Assembly: GCF_900109945.1 (NCBI RefSeq)
Contig: NZ_FOBX01000004.1
Location: forward strand, 1 to 64,000
Source of the DNA: Bradyrhizobium sp. OK095
GTDB lineage: Bacteria > Pseudomonadota > Alphaproteobacteria > Rhizobiales > Xanthobacteraceae
Direction: 5' to 3'
Length of the DNA: 64,000 nucleotides
Numbering within the stretch: position 1 is the first letter of the stretch; each line of letters starts with the position of its first letter. The position numbers and the translations under genes are program-made. This document shows, in pieces, positions 44,380-52,944 of this stretch. The notes beneath the pieces are model-generated. The model made no database searches. It worked only from the letters and a program-made list of their open reading frames with translations, and was not told where the DNA came from.

Positions 44380-45543
44380 TCAGTCCTTGTCCTGACTTGC
44401 CGTCGCCGACAGGCCGAGCAGGCCGGCGAGCGAGCGCTGGTGGCCGGTGTCGATGGTGGCGTAGACGCTCATGCCGGCCTTCAGCCGCCGCACATATTTG
44501 TCGGTCTCGTCGAAATAGATGCGGATCGGCACGCGCTGCACCACCTTGACGAAATTGCCAGTGGCGTTCTGCGGCGGCAGGATCGCGAATTGCGCGCCGG
44601 TGCCGGGCGAGAGCGAGCCGATCTTGCCCTTGAAGACGTGGTTCGGGAATGCGTCGACCTCGAGGGTAACGGCCTGGCCTTCGGTGACGTGGGTGAGGTC
44701 GCTCTCCTTCGGATTGGCATCGACCCAGGGATGGGCGACGTCGATGATGGAGAACACCGCCATGCCCGCGGTGACGTAGCGGCCGAGCTGGATCTGCTCG
44801 ACCTGCGTCGCGACGCCACCCATCGGCGCGCGCACCACGGAATGGTCGAGGTTGCGCTCGGCGTTGTCGAGCTTGGACTTGGCTTGTGCGTAAGGCGGGA
44901 ATTTCTCCAGCGGCAGGTCGGTGTCGCCAAGCAATTGCGTCTTGGCCGTCGACATCTGCTGCTTGACGTATTGCGCGATCGAGCCGGATGTGACCAGCGC
45001 GTTCGAGGCGTTGTCGAGATCGAGCTGCGAGCCAAAACTGTTCTTCACCAGCGCCTGCTTGCGCTCGACATCGCGCTGCTTCAGGTCGACGCCCTTCTGA
45101 GCGAGATCGAGCATGTCGCCGTAGATCTTGATGTTGGCGCGGAGGTTGTCATAGGTCGTCTGCGCCTGCATCAGCTGCGCCTTGGCCTCATTCACCGCGA
45201 GGCGAAACGGCACGGGGTCGATCTCGAACAGTTCGTCGCCCTGCTTGACGATCTGGCCCTCCTTCACGACGACCTTCTCGATCTTGCCGGAGATGTCGGG
45301 CGTGACCAGCACCTTCTGTGCGCCGACATAGGCGTCGTCAGTGCCGACATAGCGGCCGCCGTTGAGATAGAAGGTGATGCCGGCGATGGCGACGACGATT
45401 GGCAGCACGACCATCAGCAGGACGCGGCGATACCGTCGCAGGCCTGCGATCAGGCGGCGGCGCGGATTGGTGCCGGCCTTCTTGGTGGACTTGCCGCTGT
45501 CGATCTTCTGCTCGGGCTGGAACTTGAGAACCTGATCAGCCAT
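44380..45543 (-). CDS. HlyD-family periplasmic adaptor (EmrA-like)
   Basis: A 387-residue membrane-fusion protein. A short cytoplasmic tail and one membrane segment near 39-58 (RVLLMVVLPIVVAIAGITFYL) lead to YVGTDDAYVGAQKVLVTPDISGKIEKVVVKEGQIVKQGDELFEID, the lipoyl-like half. A coiled coil of about 100 residues follows (KAQLMQAQTTYDNLRAN through KLDNAERNLDH), then the second half motif VVRAPMGGVATQV. It links EmrB to an outer-membrane channel. The start overlaps the marR-like stop by eight bases. Confidence 0.92.
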   Translation of the reverse strand: MADQVLKFQPEQKIDSGKSTKKAGTNPRRRLIAGLRRYRRVLLMVVLPIVVAIAGITFYLNGGRYVGTDDAYVGAQKVLVTPDISGKIEKVVVKEGQIVKQGDELFEIDPVPFRLAVNEAKAQLMQAQTTYDNLRANIKIYGDMLDLAQKGVDLKQRDVERKQALVKNSFGSQLDLDNASNALVTSGSIAQYVKQQMSTAKTQLLGDTDLPLEKFPPYAQAKSKLDNAERNLDHSVVRAPMGGVATQVEQIQLGRYVTAGMAVFSIIDVAHPWVDANPKESDLTHVTEGQAVTLEVDAFPNHVFKGKIGSLSPGTGAQFAILPPQNATGNFVKVVQRVPIRIYFDETDKYVRRLKAGMSVYATIDTGHQRSLAGLLGLSATASQDKD

Positions 45544-46018
45544 AGCGCTGCTCCTTACGCGCTTGTTCCGCCCCAGAGGCCTGGATCGCGTTACGCACGT
45601 TTTCCTTGATGGATTCGAGTTGGGTGAGGAGACGGTGGGCGTCCGCCGGGCTGATGCCGTCGAGCGCGTTGGCCGTGAGTTCCGACTTCAGGCCGCTCAT
45701 CTTGCCGAGCAGCGTCCGTCCGGCCTTCTTGAGGTACAGCCGCTTGACGCGGCGGTCCGAGGGGTCGTTGCGGCGCTCGATCCAGTCGCTGTCGCAGAGC
45801 TTGTCGATCAGCCGCGTCAGCGTGATCGGCTGCATATCGAGGAGCTCGGCGAGTTCCGACTGTTTCATGCCCTCGCTGCGCTCGACCTTGGCCAGCACCG
45901 CCCATTGGGCGCGGGTGATGCCGAAGCGCGAGGCCTCCTTGTCGGCGTAGACGCGGAGCAGGCGGTAAAGCTCACCGAGCGTGAACAGGAAATTATGGTC
46001 AACGGACCCGCGGGTCAT
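45536..46018 (-). CDS. MarR-family transcriptional repressor of the efflux operon
   Basis: A 160-residue winged-helix protein. WAVLAKVERSEGMKQSELAELLDMQPITLTRLIDKL and WIERRNDPSDRRVKRLYLKKAGRTLL are the MarR helix-turn-helix and wing. It heads the operon with the EmrA- and EmrB-like genes, the arrangement of E. coli emrRAB, and so is probably a ligand-released repressor of its own operon. The ATG at 46018 is inside the first copy of a repeated operator-like word. GGAG lies about 9 bases upstream. Confidence 0.92.
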   Translation of the reverse strand: MTRGSVDHNFLFTLGELYRLLRVYADKEASRFGITRAQWAVLAKVERSEGMKQSELAELLDMQPITLTRLIDKLCDSDWIERRNDPSDRRVKRLYLKKAGRTLLGKMSGLKSELTANALDGISPADAHRLLTQLESIKENVRNAIQASGAEQARKEQRYG

Positions 46019-46062
46019 AAGCTTGGTCTCCAATAAGCTTGGAATATTATAAGCAAGCTTAT
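46017..46062. promoter_or_regulatory. MarR-type operator cluster: three copies of ATAAGCTTG
   Basis: ATAAGCTTGG stands at 46017-46026 and at 46033-46042, and its reverse complement CAAGCTTAT at 46054-46062. The last two form a perfect 9-base inverted repeat with a 12-base AT-rich spacer that includes AATATTAT. The cluster overlaps the marR-like start codon, so binding would block transcription or translation initiation. The AT content is far above the surroundings. Confidence 0.75.
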
Positions 46063-46175
46063 GATTATGACATGGCGGGTTGCCGGGACGCTGTCCCGCG
46101 GGATGAGCATGGCTGGCAGCCGTGCGGCGGGTCGCGCTTTGGGTTCCCCCGCCGAAATGCTAGAACGCCGATCCC

Positions 46176-46670
46176 ATGACCCTCGCAAAGCCAGCATTTC
46201 CCGCGCCCGACCACGATCACGGCCGCTGCACCGCGGACGCGCTGTCCCATGCGGAAGCGGTCTGCAAGCAGCGCGCGCAGAAATTCACGCCGATACGCCG
46301 CCAGGTGCTTGCGGCGCTGCTCTCCAGCCACCGCCCGCTCGGCGCCTATGAGGTGATCGACGAATTGGCGAAATCGATGCCGCGGCCGGCGCCGATCACG
46401 GTCTATCGTGCTCTCGATTTTTTGATGACGAATGGCCTGGTGCACCGCATCGAAAGCCGCAACGCCTATCTCGCCTGCGCCGCCCATGACCATGATGCGA
46501 CCTCGGCGGTGGCGTTCCTGATCTGCGAGCGCTGTGGTCTGGTCGGCGAGATTCCGTCGGCGTCCTTCGCCGGGGATCTCAACGCCGCGGCGCGAGCGTC
46601 AGGCTTCGCGCCGAAGCTGTCCGTGGTGGAGATCACGGGCGTCTGCACCCATTGTCAGAAAGCTGCATAA
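46176..46670 (+). CDS. Fur-family transcriptional regulator (Zur-like)
   Basis: A 164-residue Fur-family protein. TPIRRQVLAALLSSHRPLGAYEVIDEL and APITVYRALDFLMTNGLVHRIESRNAY form the winged helix. The metal-binding part has ACAAHDHDATSAVAFLICERCGLVGEI and the C-terminal CTHC, so both CxxC pairs of the structural zinc site are present. The His-rich start HDHGRC and the overall form point to Zur (zinc uptake control) over Fur. No zinc transporter is adjacent. Confidence 0.82.
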   Translation: MTLAKPAFPAPDHDHGRCTADALSHAEAVCKQRAQKFTPIRRQVLAALLSSHRPLGAYEVIDELAKSMPRPAPITVYRALDFLMTNGLVHRIESRNAYLACAAHDHDATSAVAFLICERCGLVGEIPSASFAGDLNAAARASGFAPKLSVVEITGVCTHCQKAA

Positions 46671-46705
46671 AGCAACAACGGCGCAAAGCCGGTATCCGGG
46701 AAGAC

Positions 46706-47659
46706 ATGTCCTCACCTCAAATCAACCCATCCGCCGCGCGCCCCCTCAGTGCCGGCGCCATCGCCCTGATGCTGATGCTGTGCCTGACCTGGGGCTTCAA
46801 CCAGATCGCGGTGAAGCTGGTGCTGCCGGAGATCCCGCCGATGCTCCAGGCCACGATCCGTTCGATGGGTGCATTGCCGGTGCTGTTCATCATCGGCACG
46901 TTTCGCGGCGTCAAATTCTTCGAGCGCGATGGCACGTGGAAGGCCGGCCTATTTGCCGGGGTGATGTTCGGCATCGAGTTCGTGCTGATCTACCAGGGCC
47001 TGCGTTTCACCTCGGTGTCACGCGCGGTCGTGTTTCTCTACACCGCGCCGTTCTTCGTCGCGCTCGGCTCCTACCAGGTGCTCGGCGAGCGGCTGGGCGG
47101 CGTGCAATGGCTGGGTCTGGCCGTGAGCTTTGCCGGTGTCGCGCTCGCGATCGGCGTGCCGCAGCCGGATGTCGATGCCTGGGTGCTGCTCGGCGACCTC
47201 ATGATCGTGGGCGGTGCCGGGCTGTGGGCCGCAACCACGCTGGTCGCCAAGAGCACGCGGTTGCGCTTCATCGCGCCCGAGAAGGCGCTGGGCTATCAGG
47301 TCGCGACCTCGATCCCGATCCTGGGCCTGGCCGCCTTGCTGTTCGGCGAGACCATCCCCCACACGCCGTCGCCGCTGTCCATCGCCTTGGTGGCCTTCCA
47401 GGCGATCTGGGTGGTGGGAACCACGTTCACGCTTTGGTTCGCGCTGGTAAAGACCTATTCGGCCAGCAAATTGTCGGCTTTTACCTTCATCACCCCTTTG
47501 TTTGGCGTGGTGGGTAGCTATTTCATCATGCACGACACCTTGAGCCTGACATTCGGGGCCGCAGCGATCCTTGTAATTGCTGGGCTTTTTCTGGTTAACC
47601 GTCCGAGCCAAACGGCTGCGGCGCCACGCGATGCATTGCTGAACGTCACCAAAACCTGA
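46706..47659 (+). CDS. DMT-superfamily (EamA) transporter
   Basis: A 317-residue inner-membrane protein with ten hydrophobic segments in two EamA repeats, the second starting near LGDLMIVGGAGLWAATTLVAK. LCLTWGFNQIAVKLVLPEIPPMLQATIRS is the typical first-repeat opening. Members export metabolites or amino acids; no substrate can be inferred. It starts about 35 bases after the Zur-like gene and ends 12 bases before ispG, so the three may be co-transcribed. Confidence 0.86.
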   Translation: MSSPQINPSAARPLSAGAIALMLMLCLTWGFNQIAVKLVLPEIPPMLQATIRSMGALPVLFIIGTFRGVKFFERDGTWKAGLFAGVMFGIEFVLIYQGLRFTSVSRAVVFLYTAPFFVALGSYQVLGERLGGVQWLGLAVSFAGVALAIGVPQPDVDAWVLLGDLMIVGGAGLWAATTLVAKSTRLRFIAPEKALGYQVATSIPILGLAALLFGETIPHTPSPLSIALVAFQAIWVVGTTFTLWFALVKTYSASKLSAFTFITPLFGVVGSYFIMHDTLSLTFGAAAILVIAGLFLVNRPSQTAAAPRDALLNVTKT

Positions 47660-47671
47660 TATTTGGACCCC

Positions 47672-48955
47672 ATGAACAAGCTCGAAAACACCATCGATTC
47701 CGACATCGCGGGCCCGGCGCCCCGGCATCACACCACCCAGGTCATGGTCGGCGACGTCGCCGTCGGCGGCGGTGCGCCGATCGTCGTGCAGTCGATGACC
47801 AACACCGATACCGCCGATATCGACGGCACCATCGCCCAGGTCGCAGCGCTCGCGCGCGCCGGTTCCGAGCTGGTCCGCATCACCGTCGATCGCGAGGAGG
47901 CGGCGGCTGCCGTTCCGCATATCCGCGACGGCCTGCTCAAGCTCGGTCTCACCACGCCCCTGATCGGCGACTTCCACTATATCGGTCACAAGCTGCTCGC
48001 GGCTTATCCGGCCTGCGCCGAAGCGCTGGCGAAGTACCGCATCAATCCCGGCAATGTCGGCTTCAAGGACAAGCGCGACACCCAGTTTGGCGACATCATC
48101 GAGATCGCCAACAAGAACAGCAAGCCGGTGCGCATCGGCGCCAATTGGGGCTCGCTCGACCAGGAACTGCTGACCAGGCTGATGGACGAAAACACCGCCT
48201 CGCCCAATCCGCGCGATGCGCGCGCGGTGATGCGCGAAGCCATGGTGCAGTCGGCGCTGCTCTCGGCGGCGCGCGCCGAAGAGCTCGGCATGCCCAAGAA
48301 CCGCATCATCCTGTCGGCCAAGGTCTCGGCGGTGCAGGATCTGATCGCGGTCTATGAGGTTCTCGCCAGCCGTTCCGATTACGCCATCCATCTCGGCCTT
48401 ACCGAGGCCGGCATGGGCACCAAGGGCATCGTTGCCTCCTCCGCCGCGCTCGGCATTCTGCTTCAGCAGGGCATCGGCGACACCATCCGTATCTCGCTGA
48501 CGCCGGAGCCCGGTGGCGACCGTACCCGCGAAGTGCAGGTCGGCCAGGAACTGCTCCAGACCATGGGCTTCCGTACCTTCGTGCCGCTGGTTGCGGCCTG
48601 CCCCGGCTGCGGCCGCACCACCTCGACCACGTTCCAGGAGCTGGCCCAATCGATCCAGGGTTTCATCCGCGACGAGATGCCGAACTGGAAGACGAAATAT
48701 CCGGGCGTCGAAGAGCTCAACGTCGCGGTGATGGGCTGCATCGTCAACGGCCCTGGCGAATCCAAGCACGCCAATATCGGCATCTCGCTGCCCGGCACCG
48801 GCGAAGCGCCGGCCGCGCCCGTCTTCGTCGACGGCAAGAAGTTCCGCACGCTGCGCGGGCCGACCATCTCCTCCGACTTCAAGGCACTGGTGATCGACTA
48901 TATCGAGCAGCGCTACGGCCAGGGCGCCAAGGTGCCGGTGACCGCGGCGGAGTAG
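47672..48955 (+). CDS. ispG: 4-hydroxy-3-methylbut-2-enyl-diphosphate synthase (flavodoxin), IspG/GcpE
   Basis: A 427-residue [4Fe-4S] enzyme of the MEP isoprenoid pathway. [16 protein letters not shown] opens the TIM barrel; the cluster ligands are the two Cys of [10 protein letters not shown] and the Cys of [20 protein letters not shown] and [12 protein letters not shown] are conserved. ispA near 60 kb works downstream of the same pathway. I used the ATG at 47672; a TTG nine bases upstream is in frame. A strong terminator follows. Confidence 0.96.
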   Translation: MNKLENTIDSDIAGPAPRHHTTQVMVGDVAVGGGAPIVVQSMTNTDTADIDGTIAQVAALARAGSELVRITVDREEAAAAVPHIRDGLLKLGLTTPLIGDFHYIGHKLLAAYPACAEALAKYRINPGNVGFKDKRDTQFGDIIEIANKNSKPVRIGANWGSLDQELLTRLMDENTASPNPRDARAVMREAMVQSALLSAARAEELGMPKNRIILSAKVSAVQDLIAVYEVLASRSDYAIHLGLTEAGMGTKGIVASSAALGILLQQGIGDTIRISLTPEPGGDRTREVQVGQELLQTMGFRTFVPLVAACPGCGRTTSTTFQELAQSIQGFIRDEMPNWKTKYPGVEELNVAVMGCIVNGPGESKHANIGISLPGTGEAPAAPVFVDGKKFRTLRGPTISSDFKALVIDYIEQRYGQGAKVPVTAAE

Positions 48956-48977
48956 GCGTCTCCAAACATCGAAATCG

Positions 48978-49016
48978 TAAGGCGGGTTTGCGAAGCGCAA
49001 CCCGCCTTATTTTTTT
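48978..49016 (+). terminator. Rho-independent terminator of ispG
   Basis: TAAGGCGGGTT (48978-48988) pairs perfectly with AACCCGCCTTA (48999-49009) and is followed by T7 (49010-49016). The loop is TGCGAAGCGC. It is the only textbook intrinsic terminator I see in the window. Its arms resemble the family D repeat directly downstream. Confidence 0.85.
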
Positions 49017-49029
49017 GCGCGCGCGAAGT

Positions 49030-49055
49030 GGCGGGTTACGCTTCGCTAACCCGCC
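49030..49055. repeat. Intergenic palindrome, family D copy 2
   Basis: GGCGGGTTA (49030-49038) pairs with TAACCCGCC (49047-49055). It matches the design at 21456-21482 (GGTGGGTTA/TAACCCACC) and the arms of the ispG terminator, suggesting that the terminator itself derives from this family. Confidence 0.6.
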
Positions 49056-49102
49056 CCACATTGCTACGATGGCTCCCAATCAAAACGATCGGGAGACACG
49101 CC

Positions 49103-49999
49103 ATGAGCTCACTCGCCGGCAAGCAGGGCCCGCGCTATCGCCACACGGCGGATGACGGTGCGCCTTACGAGACCATCGCGGTCGAAAAGCTCACCCCCAT
49201 CATCGGCGCAGAAATCTCCGGCGTCGATATCGGCAAGCTCGTCTTGGACGACGCGCGCTCCAACCAGCAGATGGACGAGATCCATCGCGCGCTTGCTGAA
49301 AACCTCGTCATCTTCTTCCGCGACCAGCACATCACGCCACAACAGCACCTCGCCTTCGGCCGCAAGTTCGGCGAGCTGCATTTCCATCCTGCCGCGCCGC
49401 ACGAAGACGAAGACCCGGCGCTGATGAAGATCTACGCCGACAAGAATTCGCCGCGCGCCAACGGCGAGGGTTGGCATTCCGACGTGTCCTGCGATCAGGA
49501 GCCACCGATGGGCTCGATACTCTATATCAAGCAGTGCCCGCCGCGTGGCGGCGACACGCTGTTCGCCAATATGTACGCCGCCTATGAGGCGCTGTCGGAT
49601 CGTATGAAGGCCTATCTCGACGGGCTGACCGCGCTGCACGACGGTGAGCCGATCTACCGCGGGCTCTACGCGAATTACGGCGTCGCCGACCGCCCAGCCT
49701 ATCCGCATGCCGAGCATCCGGTGGTGCGCACGCATCCGGTCACGGGCAAGAAGGCGCTCTACGTCAACCGCGGCTTCACCCGCCACATCAATGGCGTCCC
49801 GCGCGACGAGAGCGACGCCATGCTCGCCTATCTCTACCAGCACGCCGAAAACCCGCTGTTCCAGTGCCGCTTCCGCTGGACCGAGAACGCCATCGCCTTC
49901 TGGGACAACCGCTGCGCCCAGCACCGCGCGATGTGGGATTACTGGCCGCATACGCGCTCGGGCACGCGGGTGACGGTGAAGGGGGAGCGGCCGGTGTAG
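49103..49999 (+). CDS. TauD/TfdA-family 2-oxoglutarate-dependent dioxygenase
   Basis: A 298-residue Fe(II) dioxygenase. The metal site is GEGWHSDVSC with His125 and Asp127, and the distal His lies in NRCAQHRAMWDYWPHTRSG with the 2-oxoglutarate-binding Arg after it. IIGAEISGVDIGKL is the TauD-type opening. Substrates in the family include taurine, alkyl sulfates and aryloxyalkanoates such as 2,4-D; this one is not resolved. CGGGAGA precedes the ATG. It borders the AT-richer insert at 50.0 kb. Confidence 0.87.
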   Translation: MSSLAGKQGPRYRHTADDGAPYETIAVEKLTPIIGAEISGVDIGKLVLDDARSNQQMDEIHRALAENLVIFFRDQHITPQQHLAFGRKFGELHFHPAAPHEDEDPALMKIYADKNSPRANGEGWHSDVSCDQEPPMGSILYIKQCPPRGGDTLFANMYAAYEALSDRMKAYLDGLTALHDGEPIYRGLYANYGVADRPAYPHAEHPVVRTHPVTGKKALYVNRGFTRHINGVPRDESDAMLAYLYQHAENPLFQCRFRWTENAIAFWDNRCAQHRAMWDYWPHTRSGTRVTVKGERPV

Positions 50000-50076
50000 G
50001 GGATCACAAGAAGAGTACCGCAGTTGCAGCTCTCTCTAATTTATTGAGGATCACAAAACGCGGAGTCGGATGCGCT

Positions 50077-50424
50077 ATGGCTAGACGACTTAGAACCGAC
50101 GCTCAGATCGACAATTTCATCAGGAGAGTAAGAAGTGAAGCCGAACACCATGCGCCAGGCGTCGCTGCCATAATCGAGCCTCTCTCGGATGCTGTTCGAG
50201 AAAGGTTGGATTTGTCCGTCGATAGGATTGAAGTGTACGAGCGCAACGGGCGCTTGGCGCGGACTTGTTGGGTCACGATTTCAGGTCATCGTTACTCATT
50301 CTCGTACAATTACTCAGAAGGAATGATTGATTTAAGAGATGGCGGATTGCAGGGCCCTCTGCTTCATCAATTCGACAACAACACTTCTCAGCGTGAGGTG
50401 CGGCGCCAAGCAAGACAGCTTTAG
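50077..50424 (+). CDS. Orphan hypothetical protein in AT-richer insert
   Basis: A 115-residue protein with a basic N-terminus (MARRLRTDAQIDNFIRRVRSEAEHH), a central strand-rich part (RTCWVTISGHRYSFSYNYSEGMIDL) and a polar tail. I recognise no family. Its codons use A/T endings more than the neighbours do (for example AGA, AGG, TTA), which suggests recent acquisition together with the next gene. It converges on the HEPN gene. No Shine-Dalgarno is obvious before the ATG at 50077. Confidence 0.5.
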   Translation: MARRLRTDAQIDNFIRRVRSEAEHHAPGVAAIIEPLSDAVRERLDLSVDRIEVYERNGRLARTCWVTISGHRYSFSYNYSEGMIDLRDGGLQGPLLHQFDNNTSQREVRRQARQL

Positions 50425-50524
50425 TGTTGCTAGGGAGACTCGAGTAACGGCAATGAGATCGCCGTCTCCGGAGGACTTGTAGGCTCTCGCTTTCTCTGCT
50501 CCTCGTCTACAAGCTATCCGCGGA

Positions 50525-51400
50525 TCACGCCCATTGGGCTAGCTCGTCAATATATTCTTGCGCCGTATAGGTCGCTCCACAAGCGATGCAATTTACGGAA
50601 CCGTCCCGCCGCTTCTGTGCGAATTTTGGTTCAGAATCGTCGTATTTGGTCTGAAGGGATTTGCAGTTCGGGCAAAGAACGCCCCTCTTTCTTTTGTCAT
50701 ATCCAAAGAAAGCTTTGGTGTAGCGATTTTCAAGTGAAGACACTGCGGCGGTGAGTTCGTAAAGAAAATTTGAGTGAGTGAAGTCCTCCTCGTAGTCTGA
50801 AATTGGCGAATATTCACCGGTCGATATCATATATTTCTTTCGAAACTCGATCCAATTTCCATCAGGAAACAAAAATCTATATCCCGTCAGTATATCCACG
50901 AGAATCTTGTGTGCTTCGACCCGAGCGTTTCCCGCATTTAGGTGAGCTATCTTGTTCCTCTGGGTTCTGATGCGTTCGAAGAAGGAATTGAAGTCCGAAT
51001 GTAGACGGGTGTTAGTAGCAAGACTAACGGCTCGACAGAGTTGTGACGCATCAAGCGTTCGAAATTCTGAGAACCTTACCTCGCCTGCCTTGCTTGCTTT
51101 TGGCCATGATTGCGGATCGCCCACAATGAGAAGGTACGGGCTGGTCTCAGCAATTCTCGTCTTCAGCAGGAGCTCAATCGATTGCTGAAGGAGCGCAATA
51201 GCGTTGTTTAGTCTGTAGCGTTTCTGGTGCCAGTATGCCTCAAGTGGACTTTTCTCGGGATTTTCTTCACTTAGTTGCTCAAGATAGCCCGCGCTGTCTT
51301 GAAATTTTGCCAAGGCTTCAATTGTGATTTCCCATGCGAGGTTGAGCCAACCGTTGGCTGTCTCGCCTAGTTCTTGATGGTCTGGCACGTCGATTATCAT
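50525..51400 (-). CDS. HEPN-domain protein with C-terminal zinc ribbon
   Basis: A 291-residue protein. Helices around 60-90 (RLNNAIALLQQSIELLLKTRI) and 133-180 carry a HEPN signature: RTQRNKIAH with Arg148, Asn149 and His153, the RNase motif R-N-x3-H. The C-terminus has VLCPNC (Cys243, Cys246) and NCIAC (Cys271, Cys274), a zinc ribbon with a 24-residue spacer. HEPN RNases act in toxin-antitoxin and phage-defence systems, but no nucleotidyltransferase partner is adjacent. The frame also opens from a TTG at 51436; ATG 51400 is preferred although neither has a good ribosome site. A/T-ending codons set it apart from neighbours. Confidence 0.7.
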   Translation of the reverse strand: MIIDVPDHQELGETANGWLNLAWEITIEALAKFQDSAGYLEQLSEENPEKSPLEAYWHQKRYRLNNAIALLQQSIELLLKTRIAETSPYLLIVGDPQSWPKASKAGEVRFSEFRTLDASQLCRAVSLATNTRLHSDFNSFFERIRTQRNKIAHLNAGNARVEAHKILVDILTGYRFLFPDGNWIEFRKKYMISTGEYSPISDYEEDFTHSNFLYELTAAVSSLENRYTKAFFGYDKRKRGVLCPNCKSLQTKYDDSEPKFAQKRRDGSVNCIACGATYTAQEYIDELAQWA

Positions 51401-51603
51401 TGTTAGCAACGCGTGTCTGAGTAAAGAATGCTTCAAACAGGAAGCTCACGTTAGCCATCGTGGCTCGTATCATCCCCCGATTCAACCGGCATAGGGATGC
51501 AGCGGATGGTCGAATTTGAAACTGCGTCGCAACGGGCGTTGACGCCTCGCCCCGCCTGCGACAAGCTTGGTCAAAAGCAAAATAATAGTCCGGAGGGCGC
51601 CCC

Positions 51604-52941
51604 ATGCTCCGCGCAGAAGACAACAAGTTCCTGACCGAGTCCGGCCCAGGCACGGGAATGGGTGAGCTGTTGCGCCGCTTCTGGATTCCCGTGCTTCTCT
51701 CTGAAGAACTCCCCGAGCCCGACGGCGAGCCCAAAAAGATCACCGTCCTCGGTGAGGAGCTGCTCGCCTTCCGCGATACGCGCGGCGTCGTCGGTGTCAT
51801 CGATCAATATTGCCCGCATCGCGGCGCCAATCTCTGGCTGGGGCGCGTTGAGGAGTGCGGCATCCGTTGCGTCTATCACGGCTGGAAATTCGATACCGAC
51901 GGCCGATGCATGGACATGCCGACCTCCTATCCCGACCTCAACGCCAAAGACCTGATCCGCATCAAGTCGTATCCTGTGCGCGAATGGGGCGAGATGATCT
52001 GGGCCTATATGGGCCCGGCGGACGCCATGCCCGAGCTGCCCGATCTCGAAATGGCGCTGCTGCCGGCCTCGCACCGCTACGTCAGCAAGAAATGGCAGGA
52101 CTGCAACTGGGTGCAGGCACTGGAAGGCTCGATCGACACCGCGCATTTCACCTTCGCCCATCTCTCCTTCGACAAGGAGGAGAACGAGATTCTGGACATC
52201 AAGCGGCATTTCGTGAATCCGATCGCGCGGATGTCGAGCGATCACATGCGCTGGATCGCGGAAGACCCGCGGCCCGTGATCAAGATCAACGCGCACGACG
52301 CCGGCCTCACCATCGCCGGCGGCCGGCTCACCGGCGGCGACAACATTTACTGGCGCATCGCGCAGTTCCTGATGCCGTTCCATGCCTACGCGCCAAGCGC
52401 GATGCCGGGCGAGAACATCTTTGGCCAGACCTTCGTGCCCGTCACCGACACCAATTGCTGGATCTACACCTATGCCTGGAATCCGGAGCGGCCGCTGACG
52501 CAAGCCGAGCGTGATGCCTACGACCGCGGTAACGGCGTGATCTCGGAGGTCGACGACAATTACGTGCCGCTGCGTCACAAGGGCAACGATTATCTGATCG
52601 ACCGCAAGCTCCAGAAGACCCGAAGCTATACCGGCATCAAGGGCGTCTCCGAACAGGACGCCGCCGTGCAGGACAGCCAGGGCCCGATCGCCGACCGTAC
52701 CCGCGAGCATCTCGGCCCGACCGATCTCGGCATCATGCATTTCCGTAAAACCGTGATGGAGTTGGCGCGCGCGCTCCAGCAGGGCGAGCCGCCACCGCAG
52801 GCCGCGCATCAGGATCGCTACGCGGTGCGCTCCGGCGCCTGCGTCACCAGCAAGGCCAAGGACCTGCCCGCGGTGATGCTGGAACGTTTTGGCGATGTCG
52901 CGGGATTTGTGGGTCGTCCCCAGGTTGCGGCAGCGGAGTAG
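51604..52941 (+). CDS. Rieske-type aromatic ring-hydroxylating dioxygenase, alpha subunit
   Basis: A 445-residue oxygenase. The Rieske [2Fe-2S] ligands are Cys70 and His72 (YCPHRGANLWLG) and Cys89 and His92 (CVYHGWKF). The mononuclear iron site has His181 and His186 in EGSIDTAHFTFAH with bridging Asp178. The type resembles phthalate 4,5-dioxygenase and phenoxybenzoate dioxygenase. No reductase or ferredoxin gene is adjacent, so electrons must come from elsewhere. GGAGGGC precedes the ATG. A link with the pca cluster 12 kb away is only suggested by chemistry. Confidence 0.9.
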   Translation: MLRAEDNKFLTESGPGTGMGELLRRFWIPVLLSEELPEPDGEPKKITVLGEELLAFRDTRGVVGVIDQYCPHRGANLWLGRVEECGIRCVYHGWKFDTDGRCMDMPTSYPDLNAKDLIRIKSYPVREWGEMIWAYMGPADAMPELPDLEMALLPASHRYVSKKWQDCNWVQALEGSIDTAHFTFAHLSFDKEENEILDIKRHFVNPIARMSSDHMRWIAEDPRPVIKINAHDAGLTIAGGRLTGGDNIYWRIAQFLMPFHAYAPSAMPGENIFGQTFVPVTDTNCWIYTYAWNPERPLTQAERDAYDRGNGVISEVDDNYVPLRHKGNDYLIDRKLQKTRSYTGIKGVSEQDAAVQDSQGPIADRTREHLGPTDLGIMHFRKTVMELARALQQGEPPPQAAHQDRYAVRSGACVTSKAKDLPAVMLERFGDVAGFVGRPQVAAAE

Positions 52942-52944
52942 GGC

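Noticed and set aside
47018..49000. A 660-residue open frame on the minus strand across ispG and the DMT gene
   Set aside because: It is antisense to two genes with clear family signatures, has a low-complexity Arg/Asp/His-rich product and no recognisable domain. GC-rich codon bias leaves such frames open.
50525..51400. Classical HEPN-MNT toxin-antitoxin pair
   Set aside because: No nucleotidyltransferase motif (GSxARG with DxD) is found in the adjacent gene or on either strand nearby.
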